Assembly (NCBI RefSeq): GCF_036409155.1
Contig: NZ_JAZGLW010000001.1
Span: 1,860,001-1,924,000 of the forward strand
DNA length: 64,000 nucleotides
From: Mycobacterium sp. 050128
GTDB lineage: Bacteria > Actinomycetota > Actinomycetes > Mycobacteriales > Mycobacteriaceae
Direction: 5' to 3'
Part shown: piece after piece, positions 53,341-63,016 of the stretch
Position numbering within the stretch: position 1 is the first letter of the stretch
Layout: the number at the start of each line of letters is the position of its first letter
Position numbers and translations under genes: made by a program
The notes under the pieces: generated by a model
Database searches by the model: none
What the model was told of the DNA's origin: nothing
What the model saw: only the letters and a program-made list of their open reading frames with translations

Positions 53341-54471
53341 GTGAGTGGCGCGCGTGCCCCGCTGCTCACTGCGCTGTGTTTGATTGCGCCGCAAGTTGTT
53401 TCGATCGCGCATGCCGATCCACCGGCGCCTGTCCCGCAGCCGATCGTGCAGCCACTGGCACCAGGCCAGGTGTTGCGAATGGGGCCGACGGCCGGAACCG
53501 GCACTCCCACAGGCGATTACGGCATCGGCGCCACCGATCTCTGCGAATTCCTCGAGTTTCCGACCGAGCTGCTGCAGGTCTGCGGAGATAGCTTCGCCGG
53601 GCAGGGCGTGGGGTTCGGCGGTTGGTACGCGCCGATCGCGCTTCATGTCGACACGTCGTCCGTCGACGACCCCGCCGGGGTGCGCTACACCGGGGTCACC
53701 GGGATCACCAAGCCGCTGCTGGCCGACCCCACGCCTTCGGGGGATTCGCAACTGCCCGCCGGGGTGGTGCAGATCAACCGGCGTAACTACCTAATGGTCA
53801 CCACGACAAAGGATCTCAAGCCGCAGAACTCTCGGCTGGTGGTGGCCGAAGCGGCGCGCGGAGGATGGCAGACAGTCGCCGGGTCGAAGCGCGACGCCAC
53901 GTATCAGGGGGGTTCGCAGACCCAGATCAGCGGGTATTACGACCCGATCCCGACCGCCGATTCACCGAGCGGCTGGGTGTACGTCGTGGCCAACAGCTTT
54001 ACCCGCAGTCAGTCGGCGGTGCTGTATCGGGTTGCGCCGCAAAACTTTACGGACCGGTCGCGATGGCAGGGCTGGGCGGCCGGACCCGGTGGCGGCTGGA
54101 ACAAGCCGCCGACGCCGCTGTGGCCCGACCAAGTGGGGGAGATGTCCATCCGGCAGATCGACGGCAAAGCGGTGCTGTCCTACTTCAACGCCAGCAACGG
54201 CAACATGGAGGTCCGGGTGGCCAACGACCCGACGTCGCTGGGCGAGGCGCCGGTGACCACGCTCGTCCAGCACGACGAGTGGCCCGAGCCGGCGGAGAGC
54301 CTGCCGCCGCCGACCGATAACCGGCTCGCCCAACCGTATGGCGGCTACATTTCGCCCGGTTCCACGCTCGACGAGCTGCGAATCTTCGTCAGCCAGTGGG
54401 ACACTCGTGCGCGGGTCGCCGCGCCCTACCGGGTGATCCAATTCGCGGTGAACCCGTTCAAACCCGAGTAG
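53341..54471 (+). CDS. Secreted DUF4185-like protein (Rv3707c type)
   Basis: 376 residues from a GTG 10 bases after asd (VSGARAPLLTALCL), which gives a proper signal peptide cleaved near SIAHA. The mature part starts Pro-rich and continues as a repeat-like beta structure with recurring Trp/Gly/Tyr (GGWYAPIALHVD, SGYYDPIPTADSPSGWVYVV, VRVANDPTSLGEAP), suggestive of a beta-propeller. Likely exported and cell-wall associated. The open frame runs far upstream inside asd, but those codons are shadows. It converges on the PPE gene with a 4-base gap. Function unknown. Confidence 0.82.
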   Translation: MSGARAPLLTALCLIAPQVVSIAHADPPAPVPQPIVQPLAPGQVLRMGPTAGTGTPTGDYGIGATDLCEFLEFPTELLQVCGDSFAGQGVGFGGWYAPIALHVDTSSVDDPAGVRYTGVTGITKPLLADPTPSGDSQLPAGVVQINRRNYLMVTTTKDLKPQNSRLVVAEAARGGWQTVAGSKRDATYQGGSQTQISGYYDPIPTADSPSGWVYVVANSFTRSQSAVLYRVAPQNFTDRSRWQGWAAGPGGGWNKPPTPLWPDQVGEMSIRQIDGKAVLSYFNASNGNMEVRVANDPTSLGEAPVTTLVQHDEWPEPAESLPPPTDNRLAQPYGGYISPGSTLDELRIFVSQWDTRARVAAPYRVIQFAVNPFKPE

Positions 54472-54475
54472 CTGC

Positions 54476-55729
54476 TCAGCCGGCCGCCTCGGCGAGACCG
54501 GCGGCCAGGTCGGCACCGACGATGCCCCGAGCCCATTGCGCGATTCCGGCCGGATTGAGCTGGGGTTGGATCCCCGCCGTCCCGGCCAGGCCCGGCGTGG
54601 CCGCGGCCGCGGGTGCCGCCCCGACGCCGCTCGACGAGGCCGCAGCGATCGGGGTGGTGGTGATGGAAACGACGCCTTGCAGGTTGGTGATGGTGGCGCC
54701 ACCGGCGCCGACTGTGACGGTAACGGCGGAGTTGCCGACGGCCCCGACAACACTGAGCGCTGAGGCACTACCGGGGACGGTTACCGAGCCGCTGACGACC
54801 GTGCCTTCGACGACCTGACCGGCGGCGACTGGGGTGAGCGTGACGGGGCCGGCACCCGCGGACACTGTGGCACCCACGGGGTAGACGGTGCCGTCCGCCG
54901 CGACGGCGCCGGAACTGAAATTGAGGATGATGCTGCTGCCGGCGTTGAGGATGATCGAAGATTCGCTGCCGACCCCGGCGCCGGGTCCGGCGGTAACACT
55001 GCCGCTGCCGATGTAGGCGACAGAACCGGGCTCCAGGGTCACGGCGCTGCCCGCCGGGGCGGTCACGGTGTCGCCGACGGGGATGTTGGCCGAGGCGAGC
55101 TGAGTGGCCTGCGACGAGGCGAGTTGGATCGTGGACTGGGTGCGGCCGCTGGTCGCGTCGGCGGCGGCCCGCGCGGCCGCGTCGGCCTGGTCTGCCTGGC
55201 CGTTCGGGTTGGTGGTCTGCGCTGGTTCGTCGAATGGTTCTAGGGTGCTGGCGGTTTGGGCCGCGGCGGCGTAGCCGTACATGGCGCTGGCGTCTTGGAT
55301 CCACATCGCGGTGTACTGCGCTTCGGTCGCCGCGATCGCCGGGGTGTTCTGCCCGAAGAAGTTCGTCGCGACCAGCACCGTCAGCCGCATCCGGTTCTCC
55401 GCGACGACCGGCGGGGGCACCGTCATGCCGAACGCGGCCTCGTAGGCAGCTGCCGCGGCGTACGCCCCGGCGGCGGTCCGTGCGGCCTGCGCGGCGCTGG
55501 CTTGCAGCCACGTCACCTGGCGGGTCGCCGCTGCCGCCATCCGCATCGAGGAGGGGCCCAACCATCGGCCGGCCAGGCCCGAGATCTCCGATGAGTAGCC
55601 GCCGGCGGCCGACTCCAGCTGGACGGCCACCGCGTCCCAGCCGGCCGCCGCCGCCAACATCGGCCCCGAGCCCGGCCCGGTGTACATCAGTCCCGAGTTG
55701 ACCTCCGGCGGCAGCAAAGCAAAGTCCAT
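54476..55729 (-). CDS. PPE-family protein
   Basis: 417 residues. The N-terminal 180 are a PPE domain: [20 protein letters not shown] at the start, WLGPSS near 57, [12 protein letters not shown] and a [14 protein letters not shown] helix. Such domains pair with a PE protein and are exported by an ESX (type VII) system. The remainder is Gly/Ser/Val/Thr-rich with short beta-type repeats ([21 protein letters not shown]), then [12 protein letters not shown] and a hydrophobic amphipathic end [13 protein letters not shown]. Ribosome site aaaaggga is present. No PE partner, ESX gene or EspG is nearby, so its chaperone and route are elsewhere. There is no PPE gene at this spot in M. tuberculosis as I recall it. 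Confidence 0.93.
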   Translation of the reverse strand: MDFALLPPEVNSGLMYTGPGSGPMLAAAAGWDAVAVQLESAAGGYSSEISGLAGRWLGPSSMRMAAAATRQVTWLQASAAQAARTAAGAYAAAAAYEAAFGMTVPPPVVAENRMRLTVLVATNFFGQNTPAIAATEAQYTAMWIQDASAMYGYAAAAQTASTLEPFDEPAQTTNPNGQADQADAAARAAADATSGRTQSTIQLASSQATQLASANIPVGDTVTAPAGSAVTLEPGSVAYIGSGSVTAGPGAGVGSESSIILNAGSSIILNFSSGAVAADGTVYPVGATVSAGAGPVTLTPVAAGQVVEGTVVSGSVTVPGSASALSVVGAVGNSAVTVTVGAGGATITNLQGVVSITTTPIAAASSSGVGAAPAAAATPGLAGTAGIQPQLNPAGIAQWARGIVGADLAAGLAEAAG

Positions 55730-56116
55730 GTCTTATCCCTTTTCTGAGCTAAGAGCGGCGATGTGCTCGGCACACTAACGTGTGTCTAATAGCGCCCGCG
55801 TAAATATTCAGTGGCCGAGCGCTGAAACTCGCCCGAAACCGTGGTGCGCCGGAAACGTTGCTGCGATGGGCTTTCGAGACCAAGCCGGACTAGCGACTCA
55901 ACCGACCTTGCCCAGGCCGGCGGCGAGGTCGGCTTCCCGCTCGGCCCGGCCAGGCGGCGGCCTCGGGTGCGGCAGCCGGCACCCCCGATGCGCACGGGGC
56001 AGCGGGAAGGACCACGACTGCGCCGTTTGGCCTGGTGATCGCGGGTTTTCAGCTCACAGCTGCTACATAAGTAGCGCATAGCCAGAACCACTGTTACCCC
56101 CCGCACCATTTGTCTC
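55730..56116. other. Intergenic region (387 bases) with a possible PPE 3' remnant
   Basis: No intact gene. On the minus strand, about 55898-55985, a frame ends ADLAAGLGKVG-stop, close to the [12 protein letters not shown] end of the neighbouring PPE gene, and an adjacent frame reads GVPAAAPEAAAWPG, like its APAAAATPG segment. This looks like the decayed 3' end of a second PPE copy, but only about 30 residues can be compared. The rest should hold promoters for the divergent PPE and the His-rich membrane gene. Confidence 0.4.
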
Positions 56117-56500
56117 ATGAGTGAAACATCTGAAACCCCCACTGTGCGGTCCTCGACCGCAACCGCCCCGGCGCCGGCAGAGCCGGTCGTCGTCCACCGG
56201 ACCCCCAGGGTCTTCCAGGCGGCCGCCTATGTCGCCATCGTTGCCGGAACCGTGTTCGTCCTTGCCGTCATCTTCTTCACCGGCTTCATGCTCGGTAAGT
56301 CGACCGGGCACCACGGCCACGGCCACCACCACAAGCACCACGCGATGGTGCATCCGCACCGCTTCGGCGGGCCGGGTGGCCCGGGCGGTCCGGGGTGGCC
56401 CGGCGCGAACCAGCAGCCGGGTGGACCCGCGGCCGTGCCGCCGGGTGCTCCGGGGCCCAGCCAGGTTCCGTCGTCCGTCGCTCCGTCTCGCACGCCGTAG
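56117..56500 (+). CDS. His-rich single-pass membrane protein A
   Basis: 127 residues. The N-terminal 30 residues are Thr/Pro-rich and cytoplasmic, one transmembrane helix spans about residues 34-58 (AAAYVAIVAGTVFVLAVIFF), then a dense His tract (HHGHGHHHKHHAMVHPH) and a Gly/Pro-rich tail. The His cluster just outside the membrane suggests metal binding; this is inferred from composition. The next gene has the same architecture. The orthologue is probably the proline-rich Rv3706c. A strong hairpin terminator follows. Confidence 0.8.
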   Translation: MSETSETPTVRSSTATAPAPAEPVVVHRTPRVFQAAAYVAIVAGTVFVLAVIFFTGFMLGKSTGHHGHGHHHKHHAMVHPHRFGGPGGPGGPGWPGANQQPGGPAAVPPGAPGPSQVPSSVAPSRTP

Positions 56501-56573
56501 TCGAGACATCTCAATCCTGCGGATGCTCACGGGGTAACAGGAGGACTCCGGGGGGCCACTAATTTCACACGCA

Positions 56574-56607
56574 GTAGCCCGGCGCTCACCCCCGAGCGCC
56601 GGGCTAC
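56574..56607 (+). terminator. Hairpin terminator
   Basis: GTAGCCCGGCGCTC (56574-56587) pairs perfectly over 14 bases with GAGCGCCGGGCTAC (56594-56607) across a 6-base loop. It sits 74 bases after the first His-rich membrane gene and 107 before the second. No U-tract. Confidence 0.75.
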
Positions 56608-56714
56608 CAGTGGTTTCGGCGTTACCCGCTCCTTGATCGCATTCGGGTTAATTCACAGCAACTTTGTCGCCGGATTCTGTTGCAGCAGTTGCATTCAGGG
56701 GCAGTATTCAAGGC

Positions 56715-57137
56715 ATGAGTGAAACACCTGAACGAGGCATACAGCCGGCGGCCGTCGACACGGCTCCGCCCCCACCGCCGCATCTGGTCAAGCCACCCAA
56801 GGTCTATACGGCCGCCGCGTGGGTCGTGATCGTTGCGGGGATCGTCTTCATCTTGTCGGTCGTCTTCTTCTCCGGCGCCATGATCTTCGGATATCACAAC
56901 CACCACTGCGGCCATCACCACGGCCAGATGTGGAAGCCCGGCGGCCCGGGCGGCCCGGGACCGTGGCAATACGGCGGACCGGGTGGCCCCGCGATGATGC
57001 CGCCCTACCAGTACGGTCCGCCTCCGGGCTACGGTCCCGGTGGTCCCGGTGGCCCCGGTGGTCCCGGCGCCGGCCCGAGTGGTCCGGCCGGACCCGCTCC
57101 GGCGACCAGTGCCCCCGCTCCCGCACCGCGTCCCTAG
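56715..57137 (+). CDS. His-rich single-pass membrane protein B (paralogue of A)
   Basis: 140 residues from ATG 56715 (MSETPERG). Same plan as the preceding gene: MSET start, Pro-rich cytoplasmic part, one transmembrane helix (VYTAAAWVVIVAGIVFILSV), a His cluster (HNHHCGHHHGQM, here with a Cys), and a long Gly/Pro/Tyr-rich tail of GPGGPGG repeats. The hydrophobic core and flanks of A and B are clearly related, so they are tandem duplicates. Metal binding is a guess from composition. Followed by a hairpin at 57155. Confidence 0.82.
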   Translation: MSETPERGIQPAAVDTAPPPPPHLVKPPKVYTAAAWVVIVAGIVFILSVVFFSGAMIFGYHNHHCGHHHGQMWKPGGPGGPGPWQYGGPGGPAMMPPYQYGPPPGYGPGGPGGPGGPGAGPSGPAGPAPATSAPAPAPRP

Positions 57138-57154
57138 CACCGATACGGCGAACG

Positions 57155-57183
57155 GCCCGGCGTCCCATCGAGGGGTGCCGGGC
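57155..57183 (+). terminator. Hairpin terminator
   Basis: GCCCGGC (57155-57161) pairs with GCCGGGC (57177-57183), followed by tgtttc. It lies 17 bases past the stop of membrane protein B and well before katA. Confidence 0.6.
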
Positions 57184-57286
57184 TGTTTCATGCACTCAAA
57201 GCGCTTGCCACCGATTCGGGTTCACACTGGGTGGGTACACGTCGCACGGCCCTCGGATTCAGTCCAGTTAGCGAGGAGATGGCGAG

Positions 57287-58729
57287 ATGACGGAGCGCTT
57301 CACCACGACCGATGCGGGCATTGCCGCGCCCAGTGACGACCAGTCGTTGACGGTCGGCCCCGACGGTCCGATCCTGCTGCAGGATCACTACTTGATCGAG
57401 CAGATGGCGCAGTTCAATCGGGAACGCATCCCGGAGCGTCAACCGCACGCCAAGGGTGGCGGCGCCTTCGGTCATTTCGAGGTGACCAACGACGTCAGCC
57501 AGTACACCAGGGCCGCGGTGTTCCAGCCCGGCACCAAAACCGAGATGCTGGCCAGGTTTTCGACCGTGGCCGGCGAACGCGGCAGCCCAGACACCTGGCG
57601 GGACCCACGCGGATTCGCGCTGAAGTTCTACACGTCCGAGGGCAACTTCGACATGGTTGGCAACAACACCCCCGTGTTCTTCATGCGCGACCCGCTCAAG
57701 TTCCAACACTTCATCCGGTCGCAGAAACGCTTGCAGGCCAGCAACGTTCGCGACCACAACATGCAGTGGGACTTCTGGAGTCTGTCGCCGGAATCCGCGC
57801 ACCAGGTGACCTGGCTGATGGGCGACCGCGGAATCCCCAAGACCTGGCGGAATATGAACGGCTACAGCAGCCACACCTACAGCTGGATCAACGCCGGCGG
57901 TGAAATCTTCTGGGTGAAGTATCACTTCATCACCGATCAGGGCGTCGAGTTCCTGACCCAGGAGGACGCCGACCAATTGGCCGGTGCGGACGGCGATTAC
58001 CACCAGCGGGACCTCTACGAGTCGATCGAGAGTGGCAACTTCCCGAGCTGGACGCTGAAGATGCAGATCATGCCGTACGAGGATGCCAAGACCTACCGGT
58101 TCAACCCGTTCGACCTCACCAAGGTGTGGCCGCACGGCGACTACCCGCTGATCGACGTCGGCAAGATGACGTTGAACCGCAACGTCACGGACTACCACAC
58201 CGAGATCGAGCAGGCCGCGTTCGAGCCGAATAACACCGTGCCCGGCACCGGTCTCAGCCCGGACAAGATGCTGCAGGCTCGTGGCTTCTCCTACTCCGAC
58301 GCGCATCGCGCCCGGTTGGGGGCCAACTACCGGCAGATTCCGGTCAACGAACCGAAGGTGGAGGTCAACAGCTACTCCAAAGACGGCGCGATGCGGATGA
58401 AGAATGCGTCGGATCCGGTGTATGCGCCCAACTCCTACGGCGGCCCGCACGCGGACCCGCAGCGCGCCGCGGAGATCCGTTGGCATGCCGACGGAGACAT
58501 GGTCCGGGCGGCCTACACGCTGCACGCCGAGGACGACGACTTCGGGCAGGCCGGCACGATGGTGCGTGAGGTTCTCGATGACGAGGCCCGAGACCGATTG
58601 GCCCACAACATCATTGGGCACGTATCCAAGGGCGTCAAAGAACCGGTGCTGTCCCGGGTCTTCGAGTACTGGCGCAACGTCGACCCCGATCTCGGTAAGA
58701 AGGTCGAGGAGGGAATTCGGTCTCAATAG
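57287..58729 (+). CDS. katA: Monofunctional haem catalase, small-subunit type
   Basis: 480 residues, the length of clade 3 catalases. Active-site His54 ([14 protein letters not shown]), the distal Asn in [11 protein letters not shown], and the proximal haem-ligand Tyr in the [15 protein letters not shown] segment near residue 337 are present. Ribosome site gcgaggag. It breaks down hydrogen peroxide in the cytoplasm. M. tuberculosis has no such enzyme (it relies on KatG), while several nontuberculous mycobacteria do. No FurA or OxyR-type regulator is adjacent, and an upstream terminator suggests its own promoter. Confidence 0.96.
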   Translation: MTERFTTTDAGIAAPSDDQSLTVGPDGPILLQDHYLIEQMAQFNRERIPERQPHAKGGGAFGHFEVTNDVSQYTRAAVFQPGTKTEMLARFSTVAGERGSPDTWRDPRGFALKFYTSEGNFDMVGNNTPVFFMRDPLKFQHFIRSQKRLQASNVRDHNMQWDFWSLSPESAHQVTWLMGDRGIPKTWRNMNGYSSHTYSWINAGGEIFWVKYHFITDQGVEFLTQEDADQLAGADGDYHQRDLYESIESGNFPSWTLKMQIMPYEDAKTYRFNPFDLTKVWPHGDYPLIDVGKMTLNRNVTDYHTEIEQAAFEPNNTVPGTGLSPDKMLQARGFSYSDAHRARLGANYRQIPVNEPKVEVNSYSKDGAMRMKNASDPVYAPNSYGGPHADPQRAAEIRWHADGDMVRAAYTLHAEDDDFGQAGTMVREVLDDEARDRLAHNIIGHVSKGVKEPVLSRVFEYWRNVDPDLGKKVEEGIRSQ

Positions 58730-58789
58730 TTTTGGCGTCGCACGTCGAGTTGTTGGGTGAATCTGGTCGCCCTGGCATGATCGAGATTC

Positions 58790-59440
58790 ATGATGCGGAT
58801 CTCCGCTATGGCGGTAAGCGTCGGTCTGGGCTTGGGGGCGGTTTCGGGCGTGCCCATCGCGGCGGCCCGTCCATCCGATCCCGGGGTGGTCTCGTATGCG
58901 GTCCTCGGCAAGGGATCGGTCGGCAATATCGTCGGCGGGCCGATGGGGTGGGAAGCGGTGTTCACCGCACCGGTGCAGGGCTTCTTCGTCGACTTGGCCG
59001 ACTGCAACAACTGGGCCGACATCGGGCTGCCCGATGTGTACAACGATCCCGACCTGGCGTCCTTCAACGGGGCCACGTCGCAGACCTCGGCCAACGATCA
59101 GACGCATCTGGTCAAGCAGGCCGTCGGCGTATTCGCCACCAACGACGCCGCGGACCGGGCATTCCACCGACTGGTGGACCGAACCGGGGGTTGCTCCGGC
59201 CAGACCACCACGATGCACCTGGATAACGGGCAGACGCAGGTGTGGTCATTTGCCGGCGTACCGGCCACCGCGACCGACGCCAACTGGACCAAGCAAGAAG
59301 CGGGCACCGATCGCCGCTGCTTCAATCAAACCCGGCTGCGCGAAAACGTGTTGCTGCAGGCGAAGGTTTGCCAGTCTGGCAACGCGGGACCCGCGGTCAA
59401 CGTGCTGGCCGGGGCGATGCAAAACGCACTCGGGCAATAA
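58790..59440 (+). CDS. Secreted PknH-type extracellular sensor-domain protein (Rv3705c type)
   Basis: 216 residues with a signal peptide (MMRISAMAVSVGLGLGAVSG, cleavage near AAA). The mature domain has four cysteines (ADCNNW, GGCSG, RRCFN, KVCQSG) placed as in the extracellular sensor domain of the kinase PknH, which has two disulfides. It has no transmembrane anchor besides the signal, so it may be secreted or lipid-free in the periplasm. It precedes the egt operon by about 170 bases. A role as ligand binder is inferred from the fold only. Confidence 0.83.
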   Translation: MMRISAMAVSVGLGLGAVSGVPIAAARPSDPGVVSYAVLGKGSVGNIVGGPMGWEAVFTAPVQGFFVDLADCNNWADIGLPDVYNDPDLASFNGATSQTSANDQTHLVKQAVGVFATNDAADRAFHRLVDRTGGCSGQTTTMHLDNGQTQVWSFAGVPATATDANWTKQEAGTDRRCFNQTRLRENVLLQAKVCQSGNAGPAVNVLAGAMQNALGQ

Positions 59441-59610
59441 TCGGTCAATTTGGGTATGTGTGTAAGCCGTGCGGCGCGAATCTGCGGGACCGGGAATATG
59501 TCGGGGCGATCTGGAAGATGAAGAGACGGCGGCTATCGTTCGGATAGCTGCCCAACGTGGCGCTCGGCCCGGTGATGTTCCGGTGGGGTCGGGCCCGGAG
59601 GGATCGTGAT

Positions 59611-60909
59611 ATGACGCTCGCCGCTCTCACCGCCGCGGCCTCGCAGCTAGATGCCGCCCGCCCGGCCGACGCCGAGTTGGCCAGTTCCGAGGAAGCCGCC
59701 CAGTACATCGCCGATGGCTGCTTGATCGACGGCCCGCTGGGGCGGGTCGGTCTGGAGATGGAGGCGCATTGCGTCGACCCGGTCGATCCCTACCGACGGC
59801 CGGGCTGGGACGAAATCACCGAGGTCATCGACCAGCTACCGCCACTGCCCGCGGGCAGTGCGGTGACCGTGGAGCCGGGTGGCGCGGTTGAGCTGTCCGG
59901 CCCGCCGGGGGACGGCGTCGTCGCCGCCATCGAAGCGATGAAAAACGACCAGGCCGTGCTGCGCAAAGCGTTCGCCAATGCCGGGCTGGGCCTGGTCTTT
60001 CTGGGCGCTGACCCGCTGCGGGCGCCCAAGCGCGTCAATCCGGGCGCGCGCTATCGCGCGATGGAGGAGTTCTTCGCCGCCAGCAACTCCGCCGAGGCGG
60101 GTGCCGCGATGATGACGTCGACCGCCTCGGTTCAGGTCAACCTGGACGCCGGGCCGCAGGCAGGCTGGGCGGCGCGGGTCCGGCTGGCGCACGCGCTGGG
60201 CCCCACGATGATCGCGATCGCCGCCAACTCCCCGATGCTGGGCGGCGACTTCTCCGGGTGGGTGTCCACGCGGCAGTGGGTGTGGGGCCAGATGGACTCC
60301 GCGCGCTGCGGGCCCATCCTGGGCGCCAGCGGTGACGACCCCGGCACCGACTGGGCGCGCTACGCGCTGAAGGCGCCGGTGATGATGGTGCACAACCCGG
60401 AGGTCCCGAACTTTAGAGCGCTCACCCACTACATGTCCTTCGCCGATTGGGCGGACGGCTCGGCGCGGCTCTGCGACCGCCGGCCCACCCTCGCCGATCT
60501 CGACTATCACCTGACCACGCTGTTCCCGCCGGTGCGTCCCAGACAATGGCTGGAAATCCGCTACCTCGACAGCGCACCGGACGCCTACTGGCCCGCGATC
60601 GCATTCACGCTGGCCGCGCTGCTCGACGACCCGGTCGCGGCCGACGCCGCCGCCGCGGCGGTCGAACCGGTGGCCACCGCGTGGGACAACGCGGCCCGGC
60701 TCGGCCTCAGTGACCGGCGTTTGCACGAGGCCGCCATCTCCTGTGTGGCGATCGCGGCCGCGAAGGCGCCGCCCGAGCTCACCGACGCGATGGAACGGCT
60801 GATCCGCGCCGTCGAGCGGGGCCGATGTCCCGGCGATGACTTCTCCGACCAGGTGATCGACCAAGGCATCGCGGCCACCGTGTCGCAGTTGGCGCAAGGG
60901 GGCTTGTGA
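59611..60909 (+). CDS. egtA: Glutamate-cysteine ligase EgtA
   Basis: 432 residues from ATG 59611 ([14 protein letters not shown]), preceded by cggaggga; the upstream open codons are ignored. Gcs2-type ligase: [10 protein letters not shown] near residue 50, [26 protein letters not shown] and the [11 protein letters not shown] region. It joins Glu and Cys to give gamma-glutamylcysteine, the sulfur donor for EgtB. Its stop overlaps the egtB GTG by four bases. First gene of the ergothioneine operon, matching Rv3704c. Confidence 0.95.
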   Translation: MTLAALTAAASQLDAARPADAELASSEEAAQYIADGCLIDGPLGRVGLEMEAHCVDPVDPYRRPGWDEITEVIDQLPPLPAGSAVTVEPGGAVELSGPPGDGVVAAIEAMKNDQAVLRKAFANAGLGLVFLGADPLRAPKRVNPGARYRAMEEFFAASNSAEAGAAMMTSTASVQVNLDAGPQAGWAARVRLAHALGPTMIAIAANSPMLGGDFSGWVSTRQWVWGQMDSARCGPILGASGDDPGTDWARYALKAPVMMVHNPEVPNFRALTHYMSFADWADGSARLCDRRPTLADLDYHLTTLFPPVRPRQWLEIRYLDSAPDAYWPAIAFTLAALLDDPVAADAAAAAVEPVATAWDNAARLGLSDRRLHEAAISCVAIAAAKAPPELTDAMERLIRAVERGRCPGDDFSDQVIDQGIAATVSQLAQGGL

Positions 60910-62294
60910 CTTTCCCCGATGATTCCGAGCCGTTCTCCACAAGCGGGAGGTACCCCCAGCGCCCGGCTACGCCGCGCTTGCGATCGTCATGCCGGGAACG
61001 GATCGCCGACGATCTGGAGCGGGCGCGCACGCGCACGCTGCGGCTCGTCGATTTCGACGACGCCGAACTGCGTCGCCAGTACGACCCGTTGATGAGCCCG
61101 CTGGTGTGGGACCTCGCGCACATCGGTCAGCAGGAGGAACTGTGGCTGCTGCGCGGTGGTGACCCGAGTCGCCCGGGGATGCTGGATCCTTCGGTCGAAG
61201 GTCTCTACGACGCCTTCGAACACTCCCGCGCCAGTCGCGCCGATTTGCCGCTTCTTTCCCCGGACCAAGCCCGATCTTATTGCCGCACAGTGCGTTCCGC
61301 TGCCCTGGATGCGCTGGACGCATTGCCCGACGACCCCGCCGGAGAGCGTGCGGCCTTCGTCTACGCGATGGTGGTCAGCCACGAAAACCAGCACGACGAA
61401 ACGATGCTGCAGGCGTTGAACCTGCGCCCCGGTGCCGCGCTGCTGCGCGACCCCGCCACCTTGCCCGCGGGCCGGGCGGGCCTGGCCGGGACGTCGGTGC
61501 TGGTGCCCGGTGGCCCCTTCGTACTGGGCGTCGACGCCACCACCGACCCGTTCTCGTTGGACAACGAGCGCCCCTCCCACATCGTCGATTTGCCGCCGTT
61601 CCGCATCGGCCGGGTCCCGGTCACCAACGGCGAATGGCAACAGTTCATCGCCGACGGCGGCTACCGCGAACGGCGGTGGTGGTCCGAGCGCGGCTGGGAG
61701 CACCGCTGCGGCGCGGGGCTTAGCGCGCCGCAATTCTGGGGGTCCGACGGGCGCACCCGCACCCGCTTCGGCTACGTCGAAGAGATTCCGGCCGACGAGC
61801 CGGTGCAGCACGTCACCTACTTCGAGGCCGAGGCGTACGCGGCCTGGGCGGGCGCGCGGCTGCCCACCGAAATGGAATGGGAGAAGGCCTGCGCGTGGGA
61901 CCCCGTCACCGAGTCCCGGCGCCGCTATCCCTGGGGAGCGCAGGACCCGTCGCCGGAGTTCGCCAACCTGGGCGGTACCGCACTGCGGCCGGCACCGGTC
62001 GGTGCCTATCCATCCGGGGCGTCGGCCTATGGCGTCGAGCAGATGCTGGGCGACGTCTGGGAGTGGACCAGTTCACCGTTGCGGCCGTGGCCCGGTTTCG
62101 TCCCGATGATCTACGACCGCTACTCGGAGCCGTTCTTCGACGGCGACTACCGGATTCTGCGCGGCGGATCGTGGGCCGTCGAATCCGCGATCCTGCGGCC
62201 CAGTTTCCGCAACTGGGACCACCCGATCCGTCGTCAGATCTTCTCCGGAGTACGGCTGGCCTGGGATGTCCCCGACGCGGGGGACTGCGGCTGA
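60906..62294 (+). CDS. egtB: Hercynine oxygenase EgtB (sulfoxide synthase)
   Basis: 462 residues from a GTG overlapping egtA (GTGA). The N-terminal DinB-like domain gives the iron ligands His72 (AHIGQQEE) and His159/His163 (SHENQHDET). The C-terminal formylglycine-generating-enzyme fold holds [18 protein letters not shown] and the substrate-binding [10 protein letters not shown]. It uses O2 and non-haem iron to link hercynine to gamma-glutamylcysteine. Residues about 10-31 ([20 protein letters not shown]) are not in the M. tuberculosis protein as I recall it and are encoded by a GGTACC-centred palindromic stretch. Confidence 0.95.
   Translation: MTFPDDSEPFSTSGRYPQRPATPRLRSSCRERIADDLERARTRTLRLVDFDDAELRRQYDPLMSPLVWDLAHIGQQEELWLLRGGDPSRPGMLDPSVEGLYDAFEHSRASRADLPLLSPDQARSYCRTVRSAALDALDALPDDPAGERAAFVYAMVVSHENQHDETMLQALNLRPGAALLRDPATLPAGRAGLAGTSVLVPGGPFVLGVDATTDPFSLDNERPSHIVDLPPFRIGRVPVTNGEWQQFIADGGYRERRWWSERGWEHRCGAGLSAPQFWGSDGRTRTRFGYVEEIPADEPVQHVTYFEAEAYAAWAGARLPTEMEWEKACAWDPVTESRRRYPWGAQDPSPEFANLGGTALRPAPVGAYPSGASAYGVEQMLGDVWEWTSSPLRPWPGFVPMIYDRYSEPFFDGDYRILRGGSWAVESAILRPSFRNWDHPIRRQIFSGVRLAWDVPDAGDCG
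60936..60990. repeat. Palindromic GGTACC-centred insertion within egtB start region
   Basis: The stretch around 60946-60960 (gggaggtaccccc) is a near-perfect palindrome centred on GGTACC, flanked by cgcccggctacgccgcgcttgcg. It adds about 20 in-frame codons near the egtB start. The flank resembles short dispersed repeats I recall from nontuberculous mycobacterial genomes. Boundaries are approximate. Confidence 0.4.
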
Positions 62295-63016
62295 TGTGCC
62301 GTCACCTCGGCTGGCTCGGCGCCGACGTCAGCGTCTCCTCGCTGATCCTCGATCCGCCGTTCGGCCTGCGCGTGCAGTCGTATTCCCCGCGCCGCCAAAA
62401 GCACGGCCTGATGAACGCCGACGGGTGGGGCGTCGGGTTTTTCGATCGTTCGTCTGGAGGCCTTCCAGAAGGCGGGGTACCGCGGCGCTGGCGCAGCACC
62501 GCGCCGCTGTGGGGCGACACGTCGTTGGAATCGGTCGCGCCCGCGCTGCGCAGCGGCTGCGTGGTGGCCGCGGTGCGCTCGGCGACCGTCGGCATGCCGC
62601 TCGATGTCAGCGCGACGGCGCCGTTCACCGACGGACAGTGGCTGCTGTCGCACAACGGCGTCGTCGATCGCAGCGTCCTGCCCATGACCGCGACGGCCGA
62701 ATCCGTTTGCGACAGTGCGATGTTGGCGGCCACCATATTCTCGCTGGGGCTCGATGTGCTCGGCGCGACCATCGCGCAGATCGGCACCCTGGACCCCAAC
62801 GCCCGGCTTAACATCTTGGCCGCCAACGGTTCTCGAATGCTGGCCACCGCCTGGGGGGACACCCTGGCCATCCTGCGCCGCGACGACGGTGTGGTGCTGG
62901 CCAGCGAGCCCTACAACGACGACTCCGAATGGGAGGACGTACCCGACCACCACCTTGTCGAAGTGAGCACTAAAGGCGTAACGATGACCCCGCTGGACGA
63001 GCCGAAAGGATTTTGA
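62294..63016 (+). CDS. egtC: Ergothioneine glutamine amidotransferase EgtC
   Basis: 240 residues from ATG 62294, overlapping the egtB stop by one base (TGATG). Class II (Ntn) amidohydrolase: Met is removed so that Cys2 (MCRHLGWLG) becomes the nucleophile, with [10 protein letters not shown] and [10 protein letters not shown] following. It hydrolyses gamma-glutamyl-hercynylcysteine sulfoxide to release glutamate. About eight residues (SSGGLPEGG, near 52-61) appear inserted before PRRWRS relative to the M. tuberculosis protein I recall, encoded by a palindrome-like stretch at 62452-62470. Confidence 0.94.
   Translation: MCRHLGWLGADVSVSSLILDPPFGLRVQSYSPRRQKHGLMNADGWGVGFFDRSSGGLPEGGVPRRWRSTAPLWGDTSLESVAPALRSGCVVAAVRSATVGMPLDVSATAPFTDGQWLLSHNGVVDRSVLPMTATAESVCDSAMLAATIFSLGLDVLGATIAQIGTLDPNARLNILAANGSRMLATAWGDTLAILRRDDGVVLASEPYNDDSEWEDVPDHHLVEVSTKGVTMTPLDEPKGF

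Noticed and set aside
55782..56081. Plus-strand 99-codon frame in the PPE upstream gap
   Set aside because: Arg/Gly/Pro-rich, no ribosome site and it overlaps the divergent promoter region; nothing supports a protein here.
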